The notes below the pieces were generated by a model. The model was not told the origin of the DNA and did not search any database. It saw nothing but the letters and a program-made list of their open reading frames with translations. Below, in pieces: positions 1-7,831 of a DNA stretch of 64,000 nucleotides. Position 1 is the first letter of the stretch, and the number at the start of each line of letters is the position of its first letter. This DNA is from Pseudomonadota bacterium (GTDB taxonomy: Bacteria > Pseudomonadota > Gammaproteobacteria > UBA9214), in the NCBI GenBank assembly GCA_041395565.1, contig JAWLAI010000002.1:1-64000 (forward strand), written 5' to 3'. The position numbers and the translations under genes are program-made.

Positions 1-70
1 CTGCCGCAGGCAGCGCGCGCAGGGCGAGGGGCCAGGATGGCCCCGAGTCAATCTCTCCGGGCGCGCCAAA

Positions 71-105
71 TACAGAGAAGCCCGCCTTGTGCGGGCTTCT
101 CTGTA
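71..105 (-). terminator. perfect 15-bp hairpin, probable terminator
   Basis: Positions 71-85 and 91-105 are perfect reverse complements around a 5-base loop. Read on the minus strand the stem is followed by a short T run (TTT). It lies just downstream, on the minus strand, of a sequence resembling a tRNA 3' half, so termination of a minus-strand transcript is the simplest reading. The weak T tract leaves the direction uncertain. Confidence 0.6.
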
Positions 106-107
106 TA

Positions 108-165
108 TGAAGGTTGAACAGGATTCGAACTCCCGACGCTTCGATCGGTCGAGTTCGACAAAACG
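108..165 (-). other. possible degenerate tRNA 3' half
   Basis: Read on the minus strand the sequence contains a T-arm-like segment (GGGAGTTCGAATCCTG) next to the hairpin at 71-105, the arrangement expected of a tRNA 3' end plus terminator. The T stem pairs badly: only one Watson-Crick and two wobble pairs out of five. No acceptor stem or anticodon arm was found. It is best viewed as a tRNA relic or chance similarity, not a functional tRNA. Confidence 0.2.
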
Positions 166-229
166 GCAGGAACGCCGTTTCGGACGCTGCCGCAGGCAGC
201 GCGCGTCTTGCCTGGTCCAATGAACCTTC

Positions 230-1243
230 TTACCTCGGCGCGAACGCCAATCCCAACCGCACCTCCAGCGCCGGGCCGGTACGGCTTGCGCGGGCGATGG
301 TGACATAGTCGCCGGCCGCGAAGCGGTCCGGCGACAGCGGCTTGCCGTCAGCGTCGGCGAAGCGGGTGCGGTCGTCGATGGGAACAGTCACCGGCCCGCC
401 GCTGTTGACGATCAGCCGGCCGTTGCCGATCTCGAGCAGGGTGCCGCTGAGTAGGGCGGCCTCTAGCGCCAGGATCTGGATGCGGATGGCCACATCCGGC
501 CTGGCCTGCAGCGTCCGCACAGATACCCGGTCATCCTTGTCGAAGGGGTGGGCGATCAGGTCCTGGATGGTGAGCGGGCGGGCCTCGGCATCGACGATGG
601 CCGTCGACGCGTCGATGATGAAAGTCTGTATCTGGCTGCCGGACCGGAGCGAGATGCGATCCGCCTCCACTGCCGCCACCGTTCCGAAGTGGCGCATGAT
701 CCCGTCGTCCCGTGCCTCGCCCGCCACCGGCGGCGGCGCCCGGGTGGCCGTCTGCAGCACCTTGCTGGCGCCGTGGTAGTCCTTGTCGTAGGCGCCGCTG
801 GCGATCTCGTCCGTGGACAGAAAGGCGTAAGCGCGCAAGCTCCGGTAGCCGTTGATGCGGCTGTGGATCTCAAGGTTCAACTCGCGGCCGTTGCTGGTGC
901 CCGCGTACTCGACCGCGCCGGATTCCGACCGGATGACGAAAGTGATGTGGTCACCCTCGGTCCGGAACGTGCCGTGCGGTAGTGTCTGGTCGCCGAGCTT
1001 GAACCAGGACACGATCTGTTCCGGCTGCCCTCCGGATACGCTTATCGAAAGGACGTCGCCGGTTGCGTAGAAACGCAGATAGTCGGCGCTCGCTTCCTGC
1101 AACGGTACGCCTGCGGGAAAGCCGCTCCAGTACAGGCCGTCGAAGCGCAGGCCCGTCGGCCCGGCCGCCGCGGCCGATCCGCCTCCGGTGGGGACCAGGA
1201 CGCACAGGAGCAGAAGGCCGGCAACAAAGGCTTTTCCTGGCAT
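230..1243 (-). CDS. secreted protein of unknown function, C-terminal OB-like repeats
   Basis: About 337 residues. The ATG at 1243 is chosen because a signal peptide follows immediately (MPGKAFVAGLLLLCVLVPTG, with cleavage likely after AAAA). Longer upstream starts would put a charged, low-complexity stretch before it. The N-terminal part is a beta-rich domain with no recognised fold. The C-terminal 150 residues hold two similar units (GTVAAVEADRISL and GTLLEIGNGRLIV, each followed by an I-D-x-x-T segment), like DUF5666 small barrels. It is probably periplasmic or surface exposed. No operon partner lies on the same strand nearby. Function is unknown. Confidence 0.7.
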   Translation of the reverse strand: MPGKAFVAGLLLLCVLVPTGGGSAAAAGPTGLRFDGLYWSGFPAGVPLQEASADYLRFYATGDVLSISVSGGQPEQIVSWFKLGDQTLPHGTFRTEGDHITFVIRSESGAVEYAGTSNGRELNLEIHSRINGYRSLRAYAFLSTDEIASGAYDKDYHGASKVLQTATRAPPPVAGEARDDGIMRHFGTVAAVEADRISLRSGSQIQTFIIDASTAIVDAEARPLTIQDLIAHPFDKDDRVSVRTLQARPDVAIRIQILALEAALLSGTLLEIGNGRLIVNSGGPVTVPIDDRTRFADADGKPLSPDRFAAGDYVTIARASRTGPALEVRLGLAFAPR

Positions 1244-1845
1244 TGGCTGATCCCGTGGTGGATGGCGTGGTTCGGGGCGGATGGTGCGAGACGTGCTGTG
1301 TCGGGCGCTCATCCTCGTCTACGCCGCGGCCTGCTGGCCCGGCAAGCTTGATTTTGACATGCAACGGGAAACGCAACATAGGGGGCAGGGTACCATTTTC
1401 ATTGAAGTACGAAGCCATTGTCCTCTGTCCCCGGTTATCCCATGCCAGGCAGATTCTGCCGCCTGACGGCCGCATGAAATCTGCGTTGCATAACGAGCGG
1501 ACCTTGTGCCGGCGCCGGGTGAACTGGTCAGGCACCAGGCGGGCCATGCAGTGGCGGGCCTTCTCTCTGGGCGCGGCATCATTCGCAAACCACATCAAGC
1601 GCTTATCGTCTCCTGCGCTAGGCGGTCTCTTATTCTGTACAATCGGTGCCTTGGTTTTATCGGGTTGCGGGCGGCAATCCCGGCGCGCCAGGGTGCGTTC
1701 GCGCAGTTGCGTCAACCCGCGGAGGAACCAGAGAAGCCCCGGTTGCGAATCTTGCAATGGTTCCGCGTTGCGAGTTTCCGGCATACTGCAGGCTTGCCGA
1801 TCCCGGTGTTTGGCCGTCGCCCGGTGACATACAGAGACTAGACCT
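1244..1845. other. intergenic region between divergent genes
   Basis: About 600 bases separate two divergent genes and no open frame here looks coding. A TACAAT hexamer near 1637, preceded by moderately AT-rich sequence, could be a -10 element for the downstream methyltransferase, but no clear -35 was found. Confidence 0.4.
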
Positions 1846-2730
1846 ATGGAAGCTGCAACAGAACACCCGCACAAAACCATGGACCGCCAGGATCTGTTTC
1901 AGCCTCCCGGCGCGCAGCTGAGAGCCGAACTCGACACACTGATACGCGATATGTACGCCCGGAATGCGTACATGACGTCCTGGTACGGTACGGTTCCGTA
2001 TTCCACCAGCCTCACTCAGAAGCTGAAAAATTTTCTGTCCTATGCCCGGCGCGGATTCGATTCCCAGATCGGCAGGAACAACCGGGGCAAGGATTATGAG
2101 CCACTACCCGGCGCCGGCGACGATGATCGGCTGCCCTGGTATTTGTACTGGGAAATTGCGCATGTCATGCAGTTTGGACCCCGGCTGGCGCCGGGAATGA
2201 AGGCCCTCGATGCCGGCGGGACGGGTTCATTGTTTACCTCATACCTGGCTTCCAAGGGCGTTGAAGTGCATTCCATCGATCTGAATCCGGATCTGGTTGC
2301 CATCGGCAATGACATCGCGCAGAAAATGGGATTCAACATGAAGTCCTATTCCATGGACATGACGAAAATCCAGTTTCCCGCCGAGAGTTTCGATCATGCC
2401 TACTCCATTTGCGTGTTTGAGCATTTGGAACTGCAGCAGCGGCACCGGGCGCTGGCGGAGATTCACCGGATTCTGCGCCCCGGCGGCAGATTATCCATTA
2501 CCTTTGACTACCGGAATCCCCGGCCGTTTCTGGCAACCCGCGGCATGTGTACTGATCAGGAGCACCTCATCCTGACGCAAGGCGATATCGAGCGCAGTTT
2601 CTTGTCCAGCGGACATTTTGAGCTCGAGCCCGGAGCGCCGTTCCATGACAACGGTAAAAACTATCTGGTCAACTCCACCTGCAAGGACACTCCTTACACA
2701 TTCGGGTCGGTCATACTCAGGAAACGCTGA
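1846..2730 (+). CDS. class I SAM-dependent methyltransferase
   Basis: 294 residues. A Rossmann-type methyltransferase domain spans about residues 115-240. Motif I is ALDAGGTGSLFTSYLA near residue 125, an acidic strand-2 end follows (HSIDLNPD), and the late motif LRPGGRLSITFDY is typical of the Methyltransf_11 group. The N-terminal 110 residues are an unassigned extension containing several tyrosines and a DDDRLPWY segment. No membrane segment or signal peptide is present. It faces a GT25/nucleotidyltransferase pair, so a glycan or lipid acceptor is plausible, but the substrate cannot be read from the sequence. Confidence 0.8.
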   Translation: MEAATEHPHKTMDRQDLFQPPGAQLRAELDTLIRDMYARNAYMTSWYGTVPYSTSLTQKLKNFLSYARRGFDSQIGRNNRGKDYEPLPGAGDDDRLPWYLYWEIAHVMQFGPRLAPGMKALDAGGTGSLFTSYLASKGVEVHSIDLNPDLVAIGNDIAQKMGFNMKSYSMDMTKIQFPAESFDHAYSICVFEHLELQQRHRALAEIHRILRPGGRLSITFDYRNPRPFLATRGMCTDQEHLILTQGDIERSFLSSGHFELEPGAPFHDNGKNYLVNSTCKDTPYTFGSVILRKR

Positions 2731-3069
2731 ACACCCTTTGCGTTGCTGCCGGGCCATGACATCTCCGCACCGGCAGCGCGGCGGCTAACGCGCGCAACGA
2801 GGAGATACTGATACAAGTTCCAGTTCGGATGCCGCGTCCGCTATCCGGATGAGCATGCGCGCGAAGGCGCGCTCGGTGCCTGCGGGGAACGTTACGCCTA
2901 GCCATGTTGTGACTTGGAGGAAAGCGACTGCTCAGGGCTGGCACGCAGGGTGCGCGCTGGCGGCGGGGGCGCTTGCTTCCCACCAGGCCGGGTTCGCGTG
3001 AATATCCCGTCTCGTGCGGCGCTTCGATCGATTGGTCGATGCTTGGAATGGCCCGGTGAGAGGGCCGGG
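2731..3069. other. intergenic region between convergent genes
   Basis: About 340 GC-rich bases lie between two convergent genes. I see no coding frame with a plausible start, no strong terminator hairpin and no repeat. Confidence 0.4.
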
Positions 3070-4218
3070 CTAGGTAGCCTTGGGGCGCAGGATACGTCCA
3101 GTCAGCCTGATGAATGCCCAGGGCAGCAGCCATACATTACCCAGACACATTTCCTTGCTGAGCATCGCCGGGAAGGTCCAGAGACATGCCGCCAGCGATT
3201 GCCCCCTGTGATAGCGGCGGTGCTTGAACCACGCCATCTTGAGCAGGCGCATCTTTTTATGCCCCTCGCTCGGGTGTGCCGGCGCCGCCGTGGTGATGAA
3301 ATCGTGCTCGGCCTGTTCCCAGCGGGCAATGGGGGCGCTGCCCAGTTCCTGCATCACCCTGGCGGGGACGGCAAGGACCTCGATCTCCTGCAGCACCTCC
3401 AGCGCCTTGCGCAGGCGCAGTGCCTTGCGCCGTTCCTTGGCCTGCTCCACCATGTATTGCCAGTCGATGCGTCCCTGGGCATGGCGATACAGCATATGTG
3501 CATCCACGATCCAGCGCATGGGATGCAACGGGCTCCAGGCATAGCCGTGAATACAGCAATGAAACAGATGATCGGATTCGGAAAGCGTCAGCACCTCCCC
3601 GATATCCGTGTTCAGTGGCTGGGCACGCTCCCAGAGGATCTTGTCATCATCGTCTCTGGCGCCCAGATACAGATGCCAGTGCAGATCCAGCTGCCGGTTA
3701 TCCGCGTTGCGGAAGGTGCAGGCATGAAAGTTGCGGCGACTCCAGCTTTCCAGGGGTTCGTCACTGACCCAACCTGCTTTCCGCAGCGCCGCCATCGCCT
3801 GTTCGGCCTGATCGAACGGGACGATGATATCGATATCCGCCATCGTGCGTGTATGGCGATCGGGGTAGCAGAGCTGGCCCAGCGCCATCCCTTTCAATAA
3901 CAGCGGGGGAACGCCGGCGTCCTGCAGTGCCTTGAACGCCGGTACCGCACACTGCCACAAGGCATCGACGCGATGCGCTGCCGTCTGGTAGGCCTTCCTG
4001 AGGGCCGCCATATCCTCCTGCTCCGAATAGCCGGCGGCCAGCAGATTATGGTAGACGAGCGGTAGTAATCTCCCCTGGGCAACATTCAGATCGGACAGGG
4101 CATGGCGCTCGCGCCACTTGATCCATTGATCCCGTGCCGCTTGCGGATCCAGCATGCATGCGCTGAGAACCATCATTTCGTCGTGTGTCGGCAAAAAGCC
4201 GCCGTGTTCAAACGTCAT
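3070..4218 (-). CDS. nucleotidyltransferase-fold protein (NTP_transf_5 family)
   Basis: 382 residues matching the uncharacterised nucleotidyltransferase family often found in exopolysaccharide loci. The diagnostic core lies near residues 105-135: LLLKGMALGQLCYP, then R-T-M-A-D-I-D-I-I-V with the D-x-D metal pair. A helical C-terminal half follows. Its start overlaps the stop of the upstream GT25 gene by 11 bases, so the two are cotranscribed and probably translationally coupled. These proteins are often annotated in PEP-CTERM/exosortase polysaccharide regions, consistent with the PEP-CTERM gene nearby. The actual nucleotide and acceptor are unknown. Confidence 0.8.
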   Translation of the reverse strand: MTFEHGGFLPTHDEMMVLSACMLDPQAARDQWIKWRERHALSDLNVAQGRLLPLVYHNLLAAGYSEQEDMAALRKAYQTAAHRVDALWQCAVPAFKALQDAGVPPLLLKGMALGQLCYPDRHTRTMADIDIIVPFDQAEQAMAALRKAGWVSDEPLESWSRRNFHACTFRNADNRQLDLHWHLYLGARDDDDKILWERAQPLNTDIGEVLTLSESDHLFHCCIHGYAWSPLHPMRWIVDAHMLYRHAQGRIDWQYMVEQAKERRKALRLRKALEVLQEIEVLAVPARVMQELGSAPIARWEQAEHDFITTAAPAHPSEGHKKMRLLKMAWFKHRRYHRGQSLAACLWTFPAMLSKEMCLGNVWLLPWAFIRLTGRILRPKAT

Positions 4219-5062
4219 TGCCGTTATCCCAATAGTCAGGCACCCGGTAGTGATAACCCCTGATCACATCCCACGCGATCGCGCCTACCGCAACAATTTT
4301 CCATCTAAGACGGCGCAGGGCGGCGGGTGGGTCGAACCAGCTCCTGCGATCCGCTGCCAGGCGCTGCGCTTCCAGTTGGGTCACGGTGAGCCCGGTGCGC
4401 GCAGCTGCATGATCGGCCTGCCAGACTTTCTGCATGCAGACACCTGGCAGCAGCTGATACACGTGATTGTCTTTCGGGAATCGGAACATGAAGCCATCCG
4501 CGGAATCCACCCGCATGAGGTATGCCGCAAGCAGGGCGCGTGCGCGCGTCTGCGTGACGACATATGCACCGCTGCCGTACTGGAACGAGCGCAGTCGATA
4601 CAGGCCGTGGCCGTCTACCGATGCTTCCCGCGGACCCAGCACGACCCGCATGGGCGACGCTTCCAGGCGCACGATGCAATCGTCACTGGGAAGCCAGCCT
4701 GCATCCTGCACCAATGACACGACGGCCGGGGCCAGCAGCACATCGTCTTCCAGGACCACGGCAGCCGCGTGTTTGCCTGCTGCAATCAGCCGCCAGATGC
4801 GGACATGACTCTCCAGGCAACCGATCTCGCCGGGCGTCAGCTGCCGCAGGCGGGCGCGACGGTTCAGCTCGGCGCGCGCTTCCGGAGACAGTTTGCTGCC
4901 GTCAACCCCGGCAATCCGCTGCCATGCGATGCCCAGTGTGCCGAGTGTCTGTTCCATCTCGGCGCGGCGTGCCGCGTCGGCATCCAGATTGATGACGAAC
5001 ACGGGCAGTTGTGCAACTTCGGACGCATGCATTGGCGATGGGGCGGGTTTGCTGTGTTGCAA
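4208..5062 (-). CDS. glycosyltransferase family 25 (LPS-type)
   Basis: 284 residues, or about 274 if the internal Met at 5032 is used, which begins closer to the conserved core. The domain starts with LPVFVINLDADAARRAEM and contains ELTPGE-like GCLESHVRIWRLI and the acidic VVLEDDVLLA motif, the usual GT25 signature for sugar transfer in LPS or capsule assembly. The C-terminal region carries aromatic residues and no membrane segment. It is the first gene of a two-gene minus-strand operon with the nucleotidyltransferase-fold protein. The sugar donor cannot be inferred. Confidence 0.85.
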   Translation of the reverse strand: MQHSKPAPSPMHASEVAQLPVFVINLDADAARRAEMEQTLGTLGIAWQRIAGVDGSKLSPEARAELNRRARLRQLTPGEIGCLESHVRIWRLIAAGKHAAAVVLEDDVLLAPAVVSLVQDAGWLPSDDCIVRLEASPMRVVLGPREASVDGHGLYRLRSFQYGSGAYVVTQTRARALLAAYLMRVDSADGFMFRFPKDNHVYQLLPGVCMQKVWQADHAAARTGLTVTQLEAQRLAADRRSWFDPPAALRRLRWKIVAVGAIAWDVIRGYHYRVPDYWDNGNDV

Positions 5063-5610
5063 CCGTGGATAACTTTATGAGTATTATGAAAAATTCTACC
5101 GAATTAACTTACCATCGCCAAGCGGCGTCACGCAAGTGTCAGCCAGACGCTGGCAGCGGCCACGATATCCTGTCCCCATGGGGTCTGCCAGTGCCTCGGC
5201 ACCGCCGGAGAAATGAGCCGAAGGCACTGACAGCGTGGGCATTATTGTCGAGCCCACGGCCGTCATGCACTTATCCAGCCAGGTAATGCGCCGCTGCGGG
5301 CGAGCACCCGCGGCGAACCTTGCGTAGTCAGCATCTTCGCGCGCGGGTCATCGACTGGCCAGGCCGCCGGCCCTCGCGTTAGCACTCGGCCGCTGCGCAT
5401 ACCCGAACCGGGCGCGGTGAGGGCGCCTGCCTGCACGATGGCGGCTCGCAAGGCTGCGAGCATTGTGTCGGATTTCTTTGCGATTTGCTTTGTCTGTCGC
5501 GGCAGCAGCGGTAATCCATTCCACCCCTGTCACAACCCGGTGCTATGGTTAAACCTGTGCAAGCCGTACACCTGAATTCTGGCCGGCGGGAACTGGCATG
5601 GAGGAGCAAA
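5063..5610. promoter_or_regulatory. divergent intergenic region with AT-rich patch
   Basis: About 550 bases separate the GT25 gene (minus) from the PEP-CTERM gene (plus). A distinctly AT-rich stretch at about 5065-5120 is well placed for a GT25 promoter. No coding frame is supported. The second half is GC-rich with no recognised element, apart from the ribosome binding site (gaggag) just before 5611. Confidence 0.4.
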
Positions 5611-6471
5611 ATGAATAATCACAAACCCGTGAGTAACGCCCCATTCAAGACAACAATCCTGAGCGTTGCCGTCTCGCTGGCACTGGGGACTGCCGCCGTC
5701 ACGACCGCTGCTTCCGTGCAGGCGGCAGTGCTCTCCGCCACGTGGACGGGCCTGCATACCCTGCTGGATCCCAATGGCTTCGCCTTGGCAAACGTGAGCC
5801 TGCCCTATTATTACGATCCCACCTGGGGGTATGGATTTCGAACCCAGGTCACCGGCACGATGTTGTACGACACCGCAACGGGTAACGGGATCATGAGTAT
5901 CGCGCCCTTCCAGTGGGGCGCCGGCGATCCGTTAACACCCATGATCTTTCATACCATGTCGCTGCAGCGGATCGGCGATGGCAATGGAGGGGCCGGACCA
6001 CTGCTCGATGTCAACACGCTGTGGGACTGGAACGGTAACAGCAATACCGCTGCGGAACTGATCCTGGATGCCTCCGGCTTCTTCGCTGCGATTGCGGGAG
6101 GCGCCAGTATCGGACAGCTCATCGACCAGGGCAGCGTGGCCGCGAGCGGCGCCCTGCCTGCCTCCAACGAGATCCGCAAGGGGGTGTTCCCGATCGGTTC
6201 CGTACCCATCGCAACCACGACCTATGACAGCGCGTTTCCCCTGACCGGTGATGCCGTCGGTGGTGTCCCGATGAGTGGCGGCGTCTTCCCGCAGTTCAAC
6301 CACAATCTCGATATCACGTCGCTGACCATCGTGGACGTCACAGAGCTGCCGCTGCCCGCAGCCGCGTGGCTGTTCGGTTCGGGTTTACTGGCGCTGGCCG
6401 GGACGGCCAGGCGCAAAAAATGCGCCACGGTCGCGGCCGCGTGGAATCATGAGATAGGTACTAGCACCTAA
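5611..6471 (+). CDS. VPLPA/PEP-CTERM sorting domain protein
   Basis: 286 residues. The ATG at 5611 is preferred over an upstream in-frame start because gaggag precedes it by 6-7 bases and a signal peptide follows (hydrophobic stretch, cleavage near SVQA). The mature part is Gly/Asn/Asp-rich and beta-like. The C terminus has the PEP-CTERM tripartite signal: LPLPAAAWLFGSG, a hydrophobic segment and ARRKK. Such proteins are exported, processed by an exosortase and placed on the surface or in EPS. No exosortase is in this window. After ARRKK come about 16 extra residues encoded by a repeat (6410-6464), which is unusual because these proteins normally end at the basic cluster. Confidence 0.85.
   Translation: MNNHKPVSNAPFKTTILSVAVSLALGTAAVTTAASVQAAVLSATWTGLHTLLDPNGFALANVSLPYYYDPTWGYGFRTQVTGTMLYDTATGNGIMSIAPFQWGAGDPLTPMIFHTMSLQRIGDGNGGAGPLLDVNTLWDWNGNSNTAAELILDASGFFAAIAGGASIGQLIDQGSVAASGALPASNEIRKGVFPIGSVPIATTTYDSAFPLTGDAVGGVPMSGGVFPQFNHNLDITSLTIVDVTELPLPAAAWLFGSGLLALAGTARRKKCATVAAAWNHEIGTST
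6410..6464. repeat. hairpin-bearing repeat, copy A
   Basis: A 6-bp stem (6410-6415 with 6421-6426) around an A5 loop is followed by cgcggccgcgtggaatc and an end resembling the MITE terminus (gagataggtactag). A second copy lies at 39731-39783. The stems differ in sequence yet both pair, and the distal portion is nearly identical. This copy supplies the last 16 or so codons of the PEP-CTERM gene. Confidence 0.6.
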
Positions 6472-6479
6472 TCTCATTA

Positions 6480-6631
6480 GAACCTATCTCAAAATTGGAA
6501 GATCCTGCGGCGGCCATGTTTTTCGTCATTCCGGCGCAGGCCGGAATCCAGTATTTCGGGGTTTTCTGGATGCCCGCCTGCGCGGGCATGACGATGTAAG
6601 AATATACTTGTACCAATTTTGAGATAGGTTC
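6480..6631 (+). mobile_element. MITE-like element copy 1 (152 bp, TA target duplication)
   Basis: The ends are inverted repeats of about 20 bp (gaacctatctcaaaattgg at the left, ccaattttgagataggttc at the right) flanked by TA on both sides (6478-6479 and 6632-6633). The interior holds two nested inverted repeats of the attccggcgcaggccggaat type, similar to the dRS3-like repeats common in proteobacteria. No coding capacity is present. A second copy in the opposite orientation lies at 41814-41964. The TA duplication suggests mobilisation by an IS630/Tc1-type transposase supplied elsewhere; that part is inference. Confidence 0.8.
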
Positions 6632-6633
6632 TA

Positions 6634-6952
6634 ATCACGCGCTAACCGCGTTGCTGACAGAGATCCGGTCCTGGCCGCTTCCGGCTTCCTGCCACGCGCG
6701 GCGAAGGACAAGGGTGTTTGAGTGTCGCGAAGCACAGGGAAGTGCTAGAGCGAACACGGGTGCATCCCTGCGCGGCGGCCGCTTCCGGCTTCCTGCCACG
6801 GAAATCGGCCGCTTGCGATCAGCGCCCGGCGGTCATAGCGGCTGACGCTGTTGCGTGTCGACGTCCGACGCGAGGTAAACACGGCAATGGCGCTAGCGCG
6901 TCAGCTGCATCCGGGTCGGCCCGGACCACAGCGCCGGTCTACCCGGATGGGG
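6634..6952. other. non-coding stretch after MITE copy 1
   Basis: About 320 bases. The phrase ttccggcttcctgccacg occurs twice (near 6680 and 6785), a short direct repeat. I see no credible gene, RNA or promoter. Confidence 0.35.
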
Positions 6953-7138
6953 TCAATGCCGGATGGTGTCCTTGCGGTAGCCGGGATACCTGCGCTGGCC
7001 GGACTGCGTTTGCCGGCTGAAATCCAGGTGGCTCATCACGGCCACCAGCAGGCTCATGCCCGCCGGTATCAACGCCAGTATGGTGTAGTACGAAGCCAGC
7101 AGGAATAACAGGCCGAATAGATAGAATAGTGGTGCCAT
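6953..7138 (-). CDS. possible small membrane protein
   Basis: 61 residues. The first 37 are almost entirely hydrophobic (MAPLFYLFGLLFLLASYY, then ILALIPAGMSLLVAVMSHL), enough for one or two membrane passes, followed by a polar basic tail. A GGGGAGA sequence precedes the ATG at suitable spacing. No family is recognised. A small inner-membrane protein is plausible, but it could be a spurious frame. Confidence 0.4.
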   Translation of the reverse strand: MAPLFYLFGLLFLLASYYTILALIPAGMSLLVAVMSHLDFSRQTQSGQRRYPGYRKDTIRH

Positions 7139-7831
7139 ACGTCTTCTCCCCCGAGATCGCTCTCAGCTGTCGCCCAGATCCCCCCTGGTGCGCAGTGAAT
7201 GTGTATTTCTGATTATTATCAATTCACCTCAGAACATACCCCAGGCTCGGCCGCGCAAGTAATAGAAATCTCATCAATTCAAGGTAGAAAAATGGTAAAT
7301 TCCGCCGTTCTGCCAGGGATCGGCGCCAGGCCGGCAGGATCCCGGGACTTCCGCGGGCGCCGCGCCCGCTGTCCCGCGCGCCTGCGGAGGCACCCGATCG
7401 GGCCGCGTGTGGCGATCCCCGCTGTGGTCACCGCCATGCATACGGCCGTCCCCCGGCGTCTGCGCCATGTGCCGGGACGAAGCGCTTGCTGCCCGGGGGA
7501 GACGGGCGGTCATCTGCGGGGTACCCCGACGCAGGCAGGGTTCGCAGACCTGGTCGCGGCGCGGCGGCAGCGCCAAGCAGCGGCAAGTGCACAACTGACC
7601 ACGATGGGAGCAGCCAGATGCCGGATGGTTGGTGTAGTATGGATTTTCATAACGACAGCGCCACGGGGCGCAGGTGACGCAATCGGCCGCCTGCCGCTGC
7701 CCGGGTAGATAACGACAAGGCACCATGAACCGATCTCGGCATTCCGCGCGAGCCGCATTACGGACGCATTCCCCTGGTGAGCGCGCGCTGCCCCTTGCCG
7801 GCAACCTGAACCGCCACGGCCGGCCCGATTG
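7139..7831. other. intergenic region with AT-rich patch
   Basis: About 690 bases without a convincing gene. At 7195-7300 the composition becomes AT-rich (attattatcaattcac, then aaatggtaaatt), a plausible promoter zone. The remaining sequence up to the GT4 gene is GC-rich. Several frames are open but have no recognisable protein character. Confidence 0.35.

Larger units (their letters stand above)
1..204. repeat. 18-bp direct repeat pair at window edge
   Basis: The 18-mer ctgccgcaggcagcgcgc occurs at 1-18 and again at 187-204. Each copy can fold on itself (ctgcc/ggcag). The pair brackets the hairpin and the tRNA-like sequence described next. This could be a duplicated tRNA-flank or attachment-type sequence, but the window edge prevents seeing more. 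Confidence 0.4.

Noticed and set aside
108..165. Functional tRNA gene
   Set aside because: The T-stem does not pair properly and no acceptor or anticodon arm is evident; kept only as a low-confidence relic.
1063..1827. Long open frame opposite the secreted protein
   Set aside because: It overlaps the signal-peptide gene antisense, and its translation is Arg/Ser/Pro-rich without motifs; a typical shadow in GC-rich DNA.
6500..6600. CRISPR-like repeats from the nested inverted repeats
   Set aside because: Only nested palindromes inside a MITE-like element; no regular spacers and no cas genes.
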